Notes: generated from the sequence alone by a model not told the origin. A stretch of DNA of 64,000 bases from Spectribacter acetivorans (GCF_031846305.1 NZ_JAVRHY010000001.1:124001-188000), one strand, 5' to 3'. Positions 1-9,698 are shown, numbered from the stretch's first letter. Numbers and translations are program-made.

Positions 1-2
1 GT

Positions 3-1367
3 CTGATTGCCGGGCTGGTGATGAGCCCGTCCGGCGCCCTGATGCTTGCCCCCGGGCTGGCGCTGCTGCTGTTCCCCGGCGACCGCCAGATTTCCCATTA
101 CCTGGCATTCGGGGCGCTGACCGGCATGCTGTTATCCGCCGGGTTATGGCCGTTTCTGGGCGTTTTCCCCGTGCTGGGACTGGCACTGCTGGCGTTGCTG
201 TGCTTCTTCGTGGCCGGCTATACGGCAGTGTTCCAGGCCGCCGCCGGTGCCGATGTGCCGGTGCCCCGGCTGGACTGGCGTCTGGCCGGCAAGGCCGCCT
301 GGGACGAGGCGATCCTGGCCTATTTCGTGGGGACCGCCCGGGTGCCCACCGGCCAACAGGTGGCGGGGGACGCGCTGGAACTGGCGCGTCTGCGGGACCT
401 GGGTGAACAGCGTGGCTGGCTGGCCGAACCGGACCGGCTGCATCCGGCGCCGCCTGCGCCGGCGAAGCCGGCCCTGGGCCATCGTTACGCGGCCGGGCAG
501 GGCTTCCTGCTGCTGCGTTTCGACAGCGGCTACCGCCCCGATCCGGCCCTGCCGGGGGCCGAACGCTGGCAGGCGCAGGCGGCCAATCAGCGCATGGCGG
601 TGCGGGTGTTCCGGCATCCGGGTCCGCCGCGACCCTGGCTGCTGTGCATCCACGGCTACCGCATGGGGCGCCCGGCAATCGATTTCAGCCTGTTCCAGGT
701 CGAGCGGTTGCACCGGGACCTGGGTTACAACCTCCTGATGCCCATTCTGCCCCTGCACGGCGAACGCAAGGTTCACGCGCGCAGCGGAAGCGGCTTTCTG
801 GACGGGCACATGGCGGACATATTTCACGCGGAATCTCAGGCACTCTGGGATCTGCGGCGGACGCTGGCCTGGCTGCGCCGAAACGAACCGGAGGCGGATG
901 TCGGCGTCCTCGGCTACAGCCTGGGCGGGTACAACGCGGCCCTGTTGTCGGCGCTGGATCGGGACCTGCGATGCGTGATTGCCGGCATCCCGCTGGCCGA
1001 CATGGCCGATGTGGTGTGGCGCCACCTGCCGATCCTGCATCTGCGCTATATCGAGGCCGCCGGCGTGACCCCGGCGCTGGCACGGGCCGCACTTGCCCCG
1101 GTATCGCCACTGATGCTGCCCTGCCGGGTGGGGGCGGATCGCCGCTTCGTGTTCGCCGCCACCGGCGATCAACTGGTGCCCCCGGGTCAGGCCACGCGGC
1201 TGGCCGATCACTGGGGCGGGGCGCCGATTCACTGGTATCACGGCTCGCATCTGAGTGCCCGGCGCGAAGCCTCGGTCCAGACATTCATTGAACAGTGCCT
1301 GGACCAGAGCGGGCTCGCGCCGCCGACGCCCGACGCTGGCGGTTGTTTGCGGCCGGCGCAGACGTGA
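3..1367 (+). CDS. Membrane-anchored alpha/beta hydrolase (5' end probably outside the window)
   Basis: The N-terminal ~80 residues form two or three hydrophobic membrane segments, followed by a soluble alpha/beta-hydrolase domain. Counting from the first in-window GTG (18), the nucleophile elbow G-Y-S-L-G-G lies at residues 299-304 (Ser301). Asp384 and His411 complete a plausible triad, and an oxyanion-type HGY motif lies further upstream. The frame is open to the left edge with hydrophobic codons before position 18, so the true start is likely outside. Substrate is unknown; an esterase or lipase acting at the inner membrane is inferred from fold only. The next gene starts 49 bases downstream. 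Confidence 0.75.
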   Translation: MIAGLVMSPSGALMLAPGLALLLFPGDRQISHYLAFGALTGMLLSAGLWPFLGVFPVLGLALLALLCFFVAGYTAVFQAAAGADVPVPRLDWRLAGKAAWDEAILAYFVGTARVPTGQQVAGDALELARLRDLGEQRGWLAEPDRLHPAPPAPAKPALGHRYAAGQGFLLLRFDSGYRPDPALPGAERWQAQAANQRMAVRVFRHPGPPRPWLLCIHGYRMGRPAIDFSLFQVERLHRDLGYNLLMPILPLHGERKVHARSGSGFLDGHMADIFHAESQALWDLRRTLAWLRRNEPEADVGVLGYSLGGYNAALLSALDRDLRCVIAGIPLADMADVVWRHLPILHLRYIEAAGVTPALARAALAPVSPLMLPCRVGADRRFVFAATGDQLVPPGQATRLADHWGGAPIHWYHGSHLSARREASVQTFIEQCLDQSGLAPPTPDAGGCLRPAQT

Positions 1368-1416
1368 GAATAGCGCGGCGGTGCAACTGGCCCGCGGCAT
1401 GGCGAATGGAGACAGC

Positions 1417-2535
1417 GTGACGAAAGCGGTGATTACCGGAACGGGGCTGTACACCCCGCCGGATGCGATTTCCAACGATGAGCTGGTGGCGTCGTTCAAC
1501 CAGTACGTGTCGGAGTACAACGACGCCCATGCCGCGGAGATCGCCGCCGGCGACCGGGAACCCCTGGTGCCCTCGAGCAGCGAGTTCATCGTCAAGGCCT
1601 CGGGAATCGAAAGCCGCTATTCGGTGGACAAGGCCGGGGTGCTGGACCCGTCCTGCATGCGCCCGCGCATCCGCACCCGCAGCAATGACGAGCCCTCGCT
1701 GATGTGCGAGATGTCGATCAGCGCGGCACGGGAATGCCTCGACCGCGCCGGTCGCGAGCCCGGCGAGGTGGATGCCGTACTTGTGGCCTGTTCCAACCTG
1801 CCGCGGGCATACCCGGCACTGGCGGTGGAAGTGCAGGAATATCTGGGGGCGGGGCGGTTCGGCTTCGACATGAACGTGGCCTGTGCCTCGGCGGCCTTTG
1901 GCATTCAGACCGCGGTGAACATGATCGAGGGCGGCAGCGCCGACTCAGTGCTGATGGTCAATCCCGAAATCTGTACCGCCCACCTGAATTTCCGCGACCG
2001 CGACAGCCATTTCATCTTCGGCGATGTGTGCACCGCGGTGCTGGTCGAATCCGAGGAACGGGCCGCGGGCCGCGGTTTCAACGTGCTGGGCACGCGCCTG
2101 ATCACCAAGTTTTCCAACAATATCCGTAACAATTTCGGATTCCTTAACCCTTCCGAGAATCAGCCGCGGCCCGATTACGACCGGCTGTTCGTGCAGAACG
2201 GGCGCCGCGTGTTCAAGGACGTGGGCCCGATGGTGGCGGAGCTGATTGCCGGCCACGTCGGTGACCTGGGACTCGATACGGAAAGCCTGCGGCGACTGTG
2301 GCTGCATCAGGCCAACATCAACATGAACACGCTGATCGCCAAGCGGGTGCTGGGTCACGAGCCCAGCGCCGAGGAAATGCCCTCGGTGCTGCACGAATTC
2401 GGCAACACCAGTTCGGCCAGCCCGGTGATCGTGTTCCATCGCCATCACGAGGACCTGGCCAGCGGCGATCTCGCCGTGATGTGCGGTTTCGGTGCCGGCT
2501 ATTCCGCCGGCAGCGTCGTGCTGAGGCGGGCATGA
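1417..2535 (+). CDS. Beta-ketoacyl-ACP synthase III family protein (FabH-like, 372 aa)
   Basis: This is a thiolase-fold condensing enzyme of the FabH type, expected to join an acyl-CoA starter to malonyl-ACP in the cytoplasm. The catalytic set is visible: Cys156 in NVACASAAFG, His297 in WLHQAN and Asn330 in EFGNTSSAS. I chose GTG at 1417 because GGAGA lies 6 bases upstream and MTKAVITGTG is the normal family N-terminus; an ATG at 1399 is the alternative. The long insert around residues 25-85 resembles the Pseudomonas secondary FabH group rather than the ~317-aa housekeeping FabH. It overlaps pepN by ATGA. Starter specificity cannot be read from sequence. Confidence 0.88.
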   Translation: MTKAVITGTGLYTPPDAISNDELVASFNQYVSEYNDAHAAEIAAGDREPLVPSSSEFIVKASGIESRYSVDKAGVLDPSCMRPRIRTRSNDEPSLMCEMSISAARECLDRAGREPGEVDAVLVACSNLPRAYPALAVEVQEYLGAGRFGFDMNVACASAAFGIQTAVNMIEGGSADSVLMVNPEICTAHLNFRDRDSHFIFGDVCTAVLVESEERAAGRGFNVLGTRLITKFSNNIRNNFGFLNPSENQPRPDYDRLFVQNGRRVFKDVGPMVAELIAGHVGDLGLDTESLRRLWLHQANINMNTLIAKRVLGHEPSAEEMPSVLHEFGNTSSASPVIVFHRHHEDLASGDLAVMCGFGAGYSAGSVVLRRA

Positions 2536-5144
2536 CGGGTCCCGCGCCGCAACCCAAGTTCCGCCGCGATTATCAGCCGCCCACCTATCGCATCGACCAT
2601 GTCGATCTGCACGTCGACATCGGCGAGGGCGTCACCCGGATCGGGTCCCGTCTGAGCATCGCGCGCGACCCGGCCGCGTCCGCCGATGCGCCGCTGCGCC
2701 TGGATGGCCGGGCAATGCAGCTACAGGCGATCAGGATCGATGGTGAACCGGTGCCGGAGTCCGGCTATTCGGTGGATGCCGAGGGCCTGACGCTATCCGC
2801 GCCGCCGGCGCGCTTCGAACTGGCGATCGAGGTCGATATCGATCCGGACGCCAATACCGCGCTCGAGGGCTTCTACCGCTCCGGCCGGATCCTGTGCACC
2901 CAGTGTGAAGCGGAAGGCTTCTCCCGCATCACCTATTTTCCGGACCGGCCGGATGTGATGGCGACGTACCGGACGCGGATCGAGGCCGATGCAGCCCGCT
3001 ATCCGGTGCTGCTGTCAAACGGCGATCGCGTGGACCACGGCGATCTGCCGGACGGCCGCCATTTCGCGGTGTACGAGGATCCGTTCGCCAAGCCCTGCTA
3101 CCTGTTCGCGATGGTGGCCGGCGACCTGGCCGAGGTGGCCGATACCTACCGCACCGGCAGCGGGCGCGAGGTGGCGCTTCGCTTCTATACCGATCACGGC
3201 AGCGAGAACGAGCTCGACCACGCCGTGCACTCGCTCAAGCAGGCGATGGCCTGGGACGAAAAGGCCTACGGGCTGGAATACGACCTGGACACCTACATGG
3301 TCGTGGCGGTGGGCAGCTTCAACATGGGGGCTATGGAGAACAAGGGGCTGAACATCTTCAACACGTCCTGCGTGCTGGCCAGCCCGGATACCGCCACCGA
3401 CGGCGACTACGTTCGCGTGCGCGACGTGGTGGCCCACGAATATTTCCACAACTGGACCGGCAATCGCGTGACCTGCCGCGACTGGTTCCAGCTGTCGCTC
3501 AAGGAAAGCCTGACGGTGTTTCGCGAGCAGCAGTTCGCGGCCGATCACGGCTCACCCGGGGTGACCCGGATCGAGCAGGTGCGGATGCTGCGCGACATCC
3601 AGTTCCCCGAGGATGCCGGCCCCAACGCCCATCCGGTGCGGCCCGAGTCGTACATCGAGATGAACAACTTCTACACCATCACGATCTACGAGAAGGGCGC
3701 CGAGATCATCCGCATGCTGCACGTCATCCTCGGGCACGAGGGCTTCACCCGCGGCGTACAGCACTACCTGAGCGAACACGATGGCGGGGCCGTGACCATC
3801 GAGGATTTCGTGACCGCGCTGGAAACGGCCAAGGGGGCCGACCTCGCTCGGTTTCGGCTGTGGTACAGCCAGGCCGGCACGCCGGTGGTGACGGTGCACG
3901 ATGAATACGCGGACGGCCGTTACCGCCTGACCCTGTCCCAGCACACCCCGGATACACCCGGGCAGACGGACAAGGCGCCGCTGCATATCCCCTTCGGCCT
4001 CGGGCTGCTCGAGACTGATGGCCGGGCCGTCGATCTCGGCGAGCGATCGCTGCTCACCCTGGATCAGCCCGAACAGAGCTGGACCTTCGAGGGTCTGTCC
4101 GCCCGCCCGGTGCCCTCGCTGCTGCGCGGCTTCTCGGCCCCGGTGCGGGTGGAATACGACCACCGAACCGAGGATCTGGCCCACCTGCTGGCCCATGACA
4201 GCGATCCGGTCGCCCGCTGGGGGGCGGGGCAGGAGCTCGCCCTGGCGGCTATGCGCGCGGCGGTAGCCGCGCATCAGGCGGGCGAGGCACTGCCGGCTCC
4301 GGCGGCGCTGATCGAGGCGGTCGAGCATCTACTGTCCGATCCGCCGGCCGACCACGAACTGCTGACGGAAATGCTCACGCTGCCCACCGAGCGGCGGCTG
4401 GCCGACCAGTATTCACAGTTCGACGTGGACGCGGTCGTCGCCGCCCATGGTCACGTCAAGCGGCAGCTGGCCGTTTCCCTGGCAACCCGTTTCGAGGCCC
4501 TGCTGACCGAATCACCGCTCGATGGCTATCGCTTCGAGCCGGCCGAAGTCGGCCGGCGGCGGCTCAACGCCGTGGCGCTGGATTACCTGGCGGCCGGGGA
4601 CGCGTCCGGTATCGATGCCCGTTGCCTCGCGCTCTATCACGACGCCGATAACATGACCGACCGCATGGCCGCCCTGCAGGCCCTGCGCGACCGGCCGGGC
4701 TCCGCCCGGGACGAGGCGATGGCCGCGTTTGCCGAACGGGGGCGGGATCACGCCCTGGTGCTGGATAAGTGGTTCGCCCTGCAGGCTACCAGCCGGCTGC
4801 CGGATGCGGTGACGCGCGTGGCCGAACTCGACGCCGATTCCCGCTTCGATGCCACCAACCCCAACCGGGTGCGGGCCCTGATCGGCAGTTTCGCACGCGG
4901 CAATCTCCCGGGTTTCCATCAGGTGGATGGCGCCGGCTACGCCTGGCTGGCGGGCCACGTTCGTCAGCTTAACGAGCTCAATCCGCAGATTGCGGCGCGT
5001 CTGGTCGGTCCGCTGGCCGAATGGGGCCGGGTGGCCGGCCCGCGGGGCGCGGCAATGCGCGAGCAGCTTTCCATGCTGTCCCGGGCGTCCCTGTCGCCCG
5101 ATGTTTACGAAATGGTGACGCGGGCGCTTGACCAGCCGGACTAG
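2532..5144 (+). CDS. pepN: Aminopeptidase N (M1 metallopeptidase, 870 aa)
   Basis: This is a cytoplasmic zinc aminopeptidase that trims N-terminal residues from peptides. The M1 substrate-anchoring GAMEN motif is residues 266-270. The zinc motif HEYFH is 302-306, with the third ligand Glu325 in LKESLTVFR. Length and the DUF3458-type C-terminal helical part match proteobacterial PepN (~870-880 aa). The ATG at 2532 overlaps the upstream TGA, implying translational coupling with the FabH-like gene. Nothing appears damaged. Confidence 0.96.
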   Translation: MTGPAPQPKFRRDYQPPTYRIDHVDLHVDIGEGVTRIGSRLSIARDPAASADAPLRLDGRAMQLQAIRIDGEPVPESGYSVDAEGLTLSAPPARFELAIEVDIDPDANTALEGFYRSGRILCTQCEAEGFSRITYFPDRPDVMATYRTRIEADAARYPVLLSNGDRVDHGDLPDGRHFAVYEDPFAKPCYLFAMVAGDLAEVADTYRTGSGREVALRFYTDHGSENELDHAVHSLKQAMAWDEKAYGLEYDLDTYMVVAVGSFNMGAMENKGLNIFNTSCVLASPDTATDGDYVRVRDVVAHEYFHNWTGNRVTCRDWFQLSLKESLTVFREQQFAADHGSPGVTRIEQVRMLRDIQFPEDAGPNAHPVRPESYIEMNNFYTITIYEKGAEIIRMLHVILGHEGFTRGVQHYLSEHDGGAVTIEDFVTALETAKGADLARFRLWYSQAGTPVVTVHDEYADGRYRLTLSQHTPDTPGQTDKAPLHIPFGLGLLETDGRAVDLGERSLLTLDQPEQSWTFEGLSARPVPSLLRGFSAPVRVEYDHRTEDLAHLLAHDSDPVARWGAGQELALAAMRAAVAAHQAGEALPAPAALIEAVEHLLSDPPADHELLTEMLTLPTERRLADQYSQFDVDAVVAAHGHVKRQLAVSLATRFEALLTESPLDGYRFEPAEVGRRRLNAVALDYLAAGDASGIDARCLALYHDADNMTDRMAALQALRDRPGSARDEAMAAFAERGRDHALVLDKWFALQATSRLPDAVTRVAELDADSRFDATNPNRVRALIGSFARGNLPGFHQVDGAGYAWLAGHVRQLNELNPQIAARLVGPLAEWGRVAGPRGAAMREQLSMLSRASLSPDVYEMVTRALDQPD

Positions 5145-5175
5145 GCCGGATACGCCGGTGATAGCGTTGCCGGCG

Positions 5176-5193
5176 TTGTCACAGCGGTGTCAT
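5176..5193 (+). promoter_or_regulatory. Pho box upstream of phoB
   Basis: TTGTCAC-AGCG-GTGTCAT is two 7-mers close to CTGTCAT separated by 4 bases, the classical 18-bp PhoB half-site pair. It ends 38 bases before the chosen phoB ATG, consistent with autoregulation of phoBR. Confidence 0.8.
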
Positions 5194-5231
5194 GTAAGCT
5201 TAATAGGCTTGCGATCAGGTCAAGAAAGCGC

Positions 5232-5942
5232 ATGACGAAGCTAACCATGCAGCACAAGCATATTCTGGTCGTCGAAGACGAAGCGCCCATCCGGGACATG
5301 ATCCGTTTCGGACTGGAACGGGCGGAGTTCCACGTCCACGAGGCCGAGGACGCGCAGTCCGCCCGGCTGGCGATCGCGGACCAGCGGCCCGATCTGATCC
5401 TCATGGACTGGATGCTGCCCGGCGTGTCCGGCGCGGAGTTCGTGCGCGAACTGCGCCGCGAGTCACTGAGTAGCGCCATTCCGGTGATCATGGTCACCGC
5501 CAGGGTCGAGGAGGATGACCGGGTTCGCGGCCTCAACATCGGTTGCGACGATTATGTCGTCAAACCGTTTTCCTCCTCCGAACTGGTGGCCCGGGTGCGG
5601 GCGGTGCTGCGCCGCACGCTGCCCGGCGGCGAGGCCGAAACCCTGGAAGTGGACGGGCTGCGGCTCGATGGGGCCAGTCAGCGGGTCTCCGCCGGCGACG
5701 ATCCGGTGCGTCTGGGTCCCACCGAATACCGGCTCCTGCGCTTTTTCATGAGCAATCCGGAACGGGTATATTCCCGGGAACAGATGCTGGACCGCGTGTG
5801 GGGGCAGAATGTGTTCGTCGAAGAGCGCACCGTGGACGTGCACATTCGCCGGCTGCGCAAGGCGCTGGCACCGTTCGGCTTTGATCGCTTCATCCAGACC
5901 GTGCGCGGTAGTGGCTACCGCTTTTCCAGCCGGGCGGGATGA
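5232..5942 (+). CDS. phoB: Phosphate regulon response regulator PhoB
   Basis: This OmpR-family response regulator has a receiver domain (ILVVEDEAPIRDM near the N-terminus, phospho-acceptor Asp in LMDWMLPG, conserved Lys in VVKPFSSSEL) and a C-terminal winged helix with VDVHIRRLRKAL and TVRGSGYRF. Phosphorylated PhoB binds Pho boxes; matching boxes precede this gene, the porin and pstS. Start is uncertain: ATG 5232 (236 aa) or ATG 5247 (231 aa, closest to the usual ~229 aa, phospho-Asp at 54). Neither has a strong Shine-Dalgarno. phoR follows 12 bases later as an operon. Confidence 0.95.
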   Translation: MTKLTMQHKHILVVEDEAPIRDMIRFGLERAEFHVHEAEDAQSARLAIADQRPDLILMDWMLPGVSGAEFVRELRRESLSSAIPVIMVTARVEEDDRVRGLNIGCDDYVVKPFSSSELVARVRAVLRRTLPGGEAETLEVDGLRLDGASQRVSAGDDPVRLGPTEYRLLRFFMSNPERVYSREQMLDRVWGQNVFVEERTVDVHIRRLRKALAPFGFDRFIQTVRGSGYRFSSRAG

Positions 5943-5954
5943 CCCGTATCTGAC

Positions 5955-7283
5955 GTGAATATGCGGTCGGCCGCGGTGGTATCCGCCTGGCGCCGGGAGG
6001 TGCTGGTGCTGGCGGTCTGGCTGGCGGCCTGGACGCTGATCGGGGCCGCCTTCGGTTACGCCCTGTGGGCGGCCTTCAGCGGATTGGCGGTGTATCTGCT
6101 GATGCACCTGGCCTATACCAATCGGCTGCATCGCTGGCTGGTCAACGACGATCGTGAGCCGCCCGAAGGGCTGGGGGTCTGGCAGGACATCTTCGTCGAG
6201 TTCAACCGGCTCAAGCAGCGCAACCGCAAGCGCAAGAAGCGGCTCAAGAGCATCGTCAACGAATTCCAGGCCTCCACCGCGGCGCTGCCGGACGGGGCCG
6301 TGGTGCTGGACGGGCAGGGGCGCATCGTCTGGTTCAACCAGGCGGCGGCGGCGCTGGTCGGACTGCGCGCCCCCCAGGACCTGGGTCAGCGCATCGCGAA
6401 TCTGGTGCGCCACCCGCGGTTTTCCACGCTGATCAACGCCCCCGACGCGCAACCCGGCGAAGTCGAGGTGCCGTCGCCGATCAGCGAGCACGGCATCCTG
6501 ATGCTGCGCATCATCCCGTATGGCAACGGTCAGCGGCTGCTGATTGCCCGCGACGTGAGCGAGCAAAAGCGCATGGAGGCCACGCGCCGCGACTTCGTGG
6601 CCAACGCCTCGCACGAGCTGCGCACCCCGCTAACCGTGTTGCGCGGTTACCTGGAAATGATGGAAGAGGAAACCGGCAAGGCCGGGGCGCTGGAACAGTG
6701 GCAGGCGCCGGTGCGGGAAATGGGTCAGCAGGCCCTTCGCATGAGCCGCATCATCGAGAGCCTGCTGCGGCTGGCCCGGGTGGAGGCGGAGGGCTTGCAG
6801 CAACGCCAGGAAGTGGTGGACATGGCTGCGCTGATCGAGCGGCTGGTGGCCGATGCCCGCCGTCGCGACACCGCCGGTCTCCGCTTCGAAACCGAACTCC
6901 AGGCCGGTCTGTCATTGTTCGGACGGCCGGGCGAGCTGGAGAGCGTGGCCGGCAACCTGATCGCCAATGCGGTGCAGTACACCCCGGCGGGCGGCGAGAT
7001 TGCCGTGCGCTGGTGGCTGGAAGCGGACACGGTCAATCTGTCGGTCAGCGACACCGGCATCGGTATCGATCAACGGCACCTGCCGCGTCTGACCGAGCGT
7101 TTCTATCGGGTGGATGCGGCCCGCTCCACCGCCACCGGCGGCACCGGGCTTGGCCTTGCCATCGTCAAGCATTGCCTGGAGCACCACGAGGCGGAACTGT
7201 CGGTGGACAGCGAACCGGGTGTCGGTTCCACCTTCATCTGCCGCTTTCCGCGTCAGCGCGCGCACGTCGCCAACGCCGCCTGA
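5955..7283 (+). CDS. phoR: Phosphate regulon sensor histidine kinase PhoR (442 aa)
   Basis: This is the inner-membrane kinase partner of PhoB. Two N-terminal hydrophobic segments (about residues 14-55) precede a PAS domain (about 97-200) and a HisKA dimerisation helix with NASHELRTPLT (His220). The ATPase domain shows an N box NLIANAVQYTP, DTGIGID and GTGLGLAI. There is no large periplasmic sensor domain, as expected for PhoR, which is controlled through PhoU and the Pst transporter. The GTG start at 5955 lies 12 bases after phoB. Confidence 0.95.
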   Translation: MNMRSAAVVSAWRREVLVLAVWLAAWTLIGAAFGYALWAAFSGLAVYLLMHLAYTNRLHRWLVNDDREPPEGLGVWQDIFVEFNRLKQRNRKRKKRLKSIVNEFQASTAALPDGAVVLDGQGRIVWFNQAAAALVGLRAPQDLGQRIANLVRHPRFSTLINAPDAQPGEVEVPSPISEHGILMLRIIPYGNGQRLLIARDVSEQKRMEATRRDFVANASHELRTPLTVLRGYLEMMEEETGKAGALEQWQAPVREMGQQALRMSRIIESLLRLARVEAEGLQQRQEVVDMAALIERLVADARRRDTAGLRFETELQAGLSLFGRPGELESVAGNLIANAVQYTPAGGEIAVRWWLEADTVNLSVSDTGIGIDQRHLPRLTERFYRVDAARSTATGGTGLGLAIVKHCLEHHEAELSVDSEPGVGSTFICRFPRQRAHVANAA

Positions 7284-7346
7284 GCGGTTCCCGTATTGCA
7301 TTCCGGCGGCGGGTCGAAACCGGGCCGCCCGCATTGTCGTGCGTGT

Positions 7347-7375
7347 CTGTCATAAAACGGTCATATATCTGTCAC
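7347..7375 (+). promoter_or_regulatory. Triple Pho box upstream of the OprP-like porin
   Basis: Three 7-mers repeat with exact 11-base spacing: CTGTCAT (7347), CGGTCAT (7358) and CTGTCAC (7369), separated by AAAA and ATAT. This gives two overlapping 18-bp PhoB sites, 75 bases before the porin ATG. The AT-rich spacers fit the Pho box consensus very well. Confidence 0.88.
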
Positions 7376-7450
7376 AAACTCGCGCCTCCATTTCGGGCGG
7401 CCCGCGCTATCCGGCGACCGGCGTCCCCCCGACGAGACGAGGTCAGGCGA

Positions 7451-8869
7451 ATGAATACGGGAATCACGTGGCGATCCATCCGGCTGATGGTGGCTGCATC
7501 CCTGATGACTGCCGGGGCTGCCATGGCTGCCGGTGGCGATGACGGGGCGCTGGATCTCTACATGGATACCGAGACCAAGCAGATTTTCGCCGAACCGGGA
7601 CCGGGCCGGGTCGGGCTGGGGCGATTCCGACCGGTGGACGAGCACGCCGCGAACGACGCCGAGGGCGAGGGCGGCGAGGCAACAGTCGCCGCCGAGCCCG
7701 GCGATAGCGCCCTGGAACTCACCGACGAAAGCGGCGAGTTCTCGATGGCACCCGGCGGCCGCCTGCACGCCCAGTACAGCTACCAGGATGATGATCTGAC
7801 CCGCAACGGCCCGCCGGTGGATGCCGCCAGCGGCACGGACATCCGCCGCGCCCGGTTCAACATGTCGGGCAACCTGGGCGAGGATTTCGAGTACCTCACC
7901 GAGTTCGATTTCGCCGGCAACGACATCGCCATTACCGACGTGTTTCTGGTCTACACCGGATTCGATCCGCTGGAAATCACGCTGGGCCACCAGAAGCACG
8001 CCATCAGCATGGAGCTGCAGGAAAGTTCCAACGACATCATGTTCACCGAGCGCTCGCTGCTCAACGCGCTGACTGACACGCTGTTCGACCGGGCCATCGG
8101 CATCAACGCCAAGGGGTCGGGCCGCGACTGGTCGGCCCAGATCGGCCTGTATGGGGACTCCGCTGCCCCGAACGATCGCGACCAGGAATCCGACGAGGGC
8201 CACGGACTGGGATCGCGCCTGACGTATGCGCCGATCAACGACGTCGGCCGGGTGCTGCATCTGGGGGCCTATGGCGGCGTGCGCGAGCCCGCCGACAGCG
8301 GCCGCATCAACAACGAGTCCCCGGCCTTCAATGCCGATATCACGAATTTCTCCAACGTGGCGCTGACCGATACCGGCCCGATCGACGCCATCGACCGCGC
8401 CACTATCGCCGGCCTGGAACTGGCCGCCGTGGCTGGTCCCTGGTCATTGCAGGGCGAGTATGCGGAAGTCGGTGTCTCCCGCGACAACGGCCTGCCCAGC
8501 CTCGATTTCTCCGGCTATTACCTGCAGATGGGCTGGGTGCTGACCGGGGAATCGCGCCGCTACAAGGGCAGCGATGGGGAATTCAAGCGCTTGCAGCCGC
8601 GGCATGCCTTCAGTCCCGACGACGGCCACTGGGGTGCCTGGGAACTGGCGCTGCGCTTCGACGAGCACGATCTTAGCGACCGTGATGTCATCGGCGGTGA
8701 ACAGAGTCGCGCGAGTCTGGCGCTGAACTGGTACATGAATGACTATGTACGCCTGATGCTCGACTACAACCGGATTCTCGATGTCGAGGATTCGCCACTG
8801 CGGGATATCGAAGGCGGGCAGCCCGACGACCTGAATGTATTCACCTTCCGCACCCAGTTCGCCTTCTGA
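7451..8869 (+). CDS. Phosphate-selective porin, OprP/OprO family (472 aa)
   Basis: This is a predicted outer-membrane beta-barrel porin for phosphate or polyphosphate uptake. The N-terminus is a signal peptide with likely cleavage after AMA (residue 26). The chain ends in TFRTQFAF with a terminal Phe, typical of BAM-assembled barrels. The body shows Porin_O_P features such as the segment around RARFNMSGNLGEDFEY and barrel strands alternating polar and aromatic residues. ATG 7451 follows AGGTCAGGCGA. Position between phoR and phoU and the triple Pho box make phosphate the likely substrate. An acidic stretch after the signal (residues ~58-95) is unusual. Confidence 0.86.
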   Translation: MNTGITWRSIRLMVAASLMTAGAAMAAGGDDGALDLYMDTETKQIFAEPGPGRVGLGRFRPVDEHAANDAEGEGGEATVAAEPGDSALELTDESGEFSMAPGGRLHAQYSYQDDDLTRNGPPVDAASGTDIRRARFNMSGNLGEDFEYLTEFDFAGNDIAITDVFLVYTGFDPLEITLGHQKHAISMELQESSNDIMFTERSLLNALTDTLFDRAIGINAKGSGRDWSAQIGLYGDSAAPNDRDQESDEGHGLGSRLTYAPINDVGRVLHLGAYGGVREPADSGRINNESPAFNADITNFSNVALTDTGPIDAIDRATIAGLELAAVAGPWSLQGEYAEVGVSRDNGLPSLDFSGYYLQMGWVLTGESRRYKGSDGEFKRLQPRHAFSPDDGHWGAWELALRFDEHDLSDRDVIGGEQSRASLALNWYMNDYVRLMLDYNRILDVEDSPLRDIEGGQPDDLNVFTFRTQFAF

Positions 8870-8880
8870 CGCAGGGGCAA

Positions 8881-8893
8881 CTGGTAAACTCGC
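8881..8893 (+). promoter_or_regulatory. Putative extended -10 promoter element before phoU
   Basis: CTGGTAAACTCGC contains TGG-TAAACT, which resembles an extended -10 box, 33 bases before the phoU GTG. The same 13-mer occurs before mrcB at 14436-14448. No good -35 is visible, so this is suggestive only. Confidence 0.35.
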
Positions 8894-8925
8894 TCGTCAG
8901 ATCGCGTATTCAGAGGATTATCGGC

Positions 8926-9663
8926 GTGGACAAGGTCAGCCTCGACAAACACACCTCGAAGCAGTTCGACGAGGACCTGGAGGACGTGCGCGAGCACGTG
9001 CTCAATATGGGTGGTCTGGTCGAACAGCAGGTGACCAATGCCGTGCGCGCCCTGGTGGAAGGCGACGGCGAGCTGGGCGAAGCGGTGGCCCGCGGCGATT
9101 TCGAGGTCAACCGCCTGGAAGTCGAGATCGACGAGGAGTGCACCCGCATTCTCGCCCGCCGCCAGCCGCAGGCCGGTGATCTGCGCCTGGTCACCGCCAT
9201 CATCAAGACCATTACCGACCTCGAACGCATCGGCGACGAGGCGGAGAAGATCGGACGGCTGGCGGCCCAGCTGTCCAGCCAGGTGACACCGCGCGGCGCG
9301 TTCCAGCAGATCGAGCTGCTGGGCCGGCACGTGCGCTCCATGGTCAACGATGCCCTGAACGCCTTTGCCCGCATCGACGCGGATGTGGCGTTGTCTGTCT
9401 CCAAGGAAGATCAGCAGGTCGATCGCGAGTACGAATCGATCATGCGCGAGTGCATCACTTTCATGATGGAAGACCCGCGCACCATCCGGCAGATGCTCGA
9501 CGTGCTGTGGGCGGTACGGGCACTGGAACGTATCGGCGATCACGCCACCAACATCGGCGAATACGTGATCTATTTCGTGCACGGGCAGGACGTGCGCCAC
9601 ACCACACTGGAGGCCATGGAACGGGAAGTTCTCGCGGCCAAGGAGCGGCGGCGCCCGCTGTGA
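8926..9663 (+). CDS. phoU: Phosphate signalling regulator PhoU (245 aa, first copy)
   Basis: PhoU is a cytoplasmic helical-bundle protein that links PstSCAB occupancy to PhoR inhibition. It consists of two three-helix repeats, each with the metal-binding E-R-I-x-D motif: LERIGDEAEKI near residue 104 and LERIGDHATNI near 204. Start GTG 8926 follows AGAGGA with 8 bases spacing. In E. coli phoU is the last gene of the pst operon; here a full-length copy lies upstream of pstS and a second, diverged copy follows pstB. No Pho box immediately precedes this copy, so it may be expressed when phosphate is ample. Confidence 0.93.
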   Translation: MDKVSLDKHTSKQFDEDLEDVREHVLNMGGLVEQQVTNAVRALVEGDGELGEAVARGDFEVNRLEVEIDEECTRILARRQPQAGDLRLVTAIIKTITDLERIGDEAEKIGRLAAQLSSQVTPRGAFQQIELLGRHVRSMVNDALNAFARIDADVALSVSKEDQQVDREYESIMRECITFMMEDPRTIRQMLDVLWAVRALERIGDHATNIGEYVIYFVHGQDVRHTTLEAMEREVLAAKERRRPL

Positions 9664-9669
9664 GGCGGG

Positions 9670-9698
9670 CGGTCACCACCATGTCACGGGACTGTCAT
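9670..9698 (+). promoter_or_regulatory. Triple Pho box upstream of pstS
   Basis: CGGTCAC (9670), ATGTCAC (9681) and CTGTCAT (9692) repeat every 11 bases with 4-base spacers, forming two overlapping PhoB sites. It begins only 6 bases after the phoU stop, so the pst operon probably has its own promoter here. Confidence 0.85.

Noticed and set aside
144..1595. Minus-strand open frame across the hydrolase and FabH-like gene start
   Set aside because: Arg/Gln/His-rich without domain; both plus-strand proteins have full active sites.
6698..7450. In-frame extension upstream of the porin start
   Set aside because: It lies within phoR in another frame and the signal peptide begins exactly at ATG 7451 behind Pho boxes.
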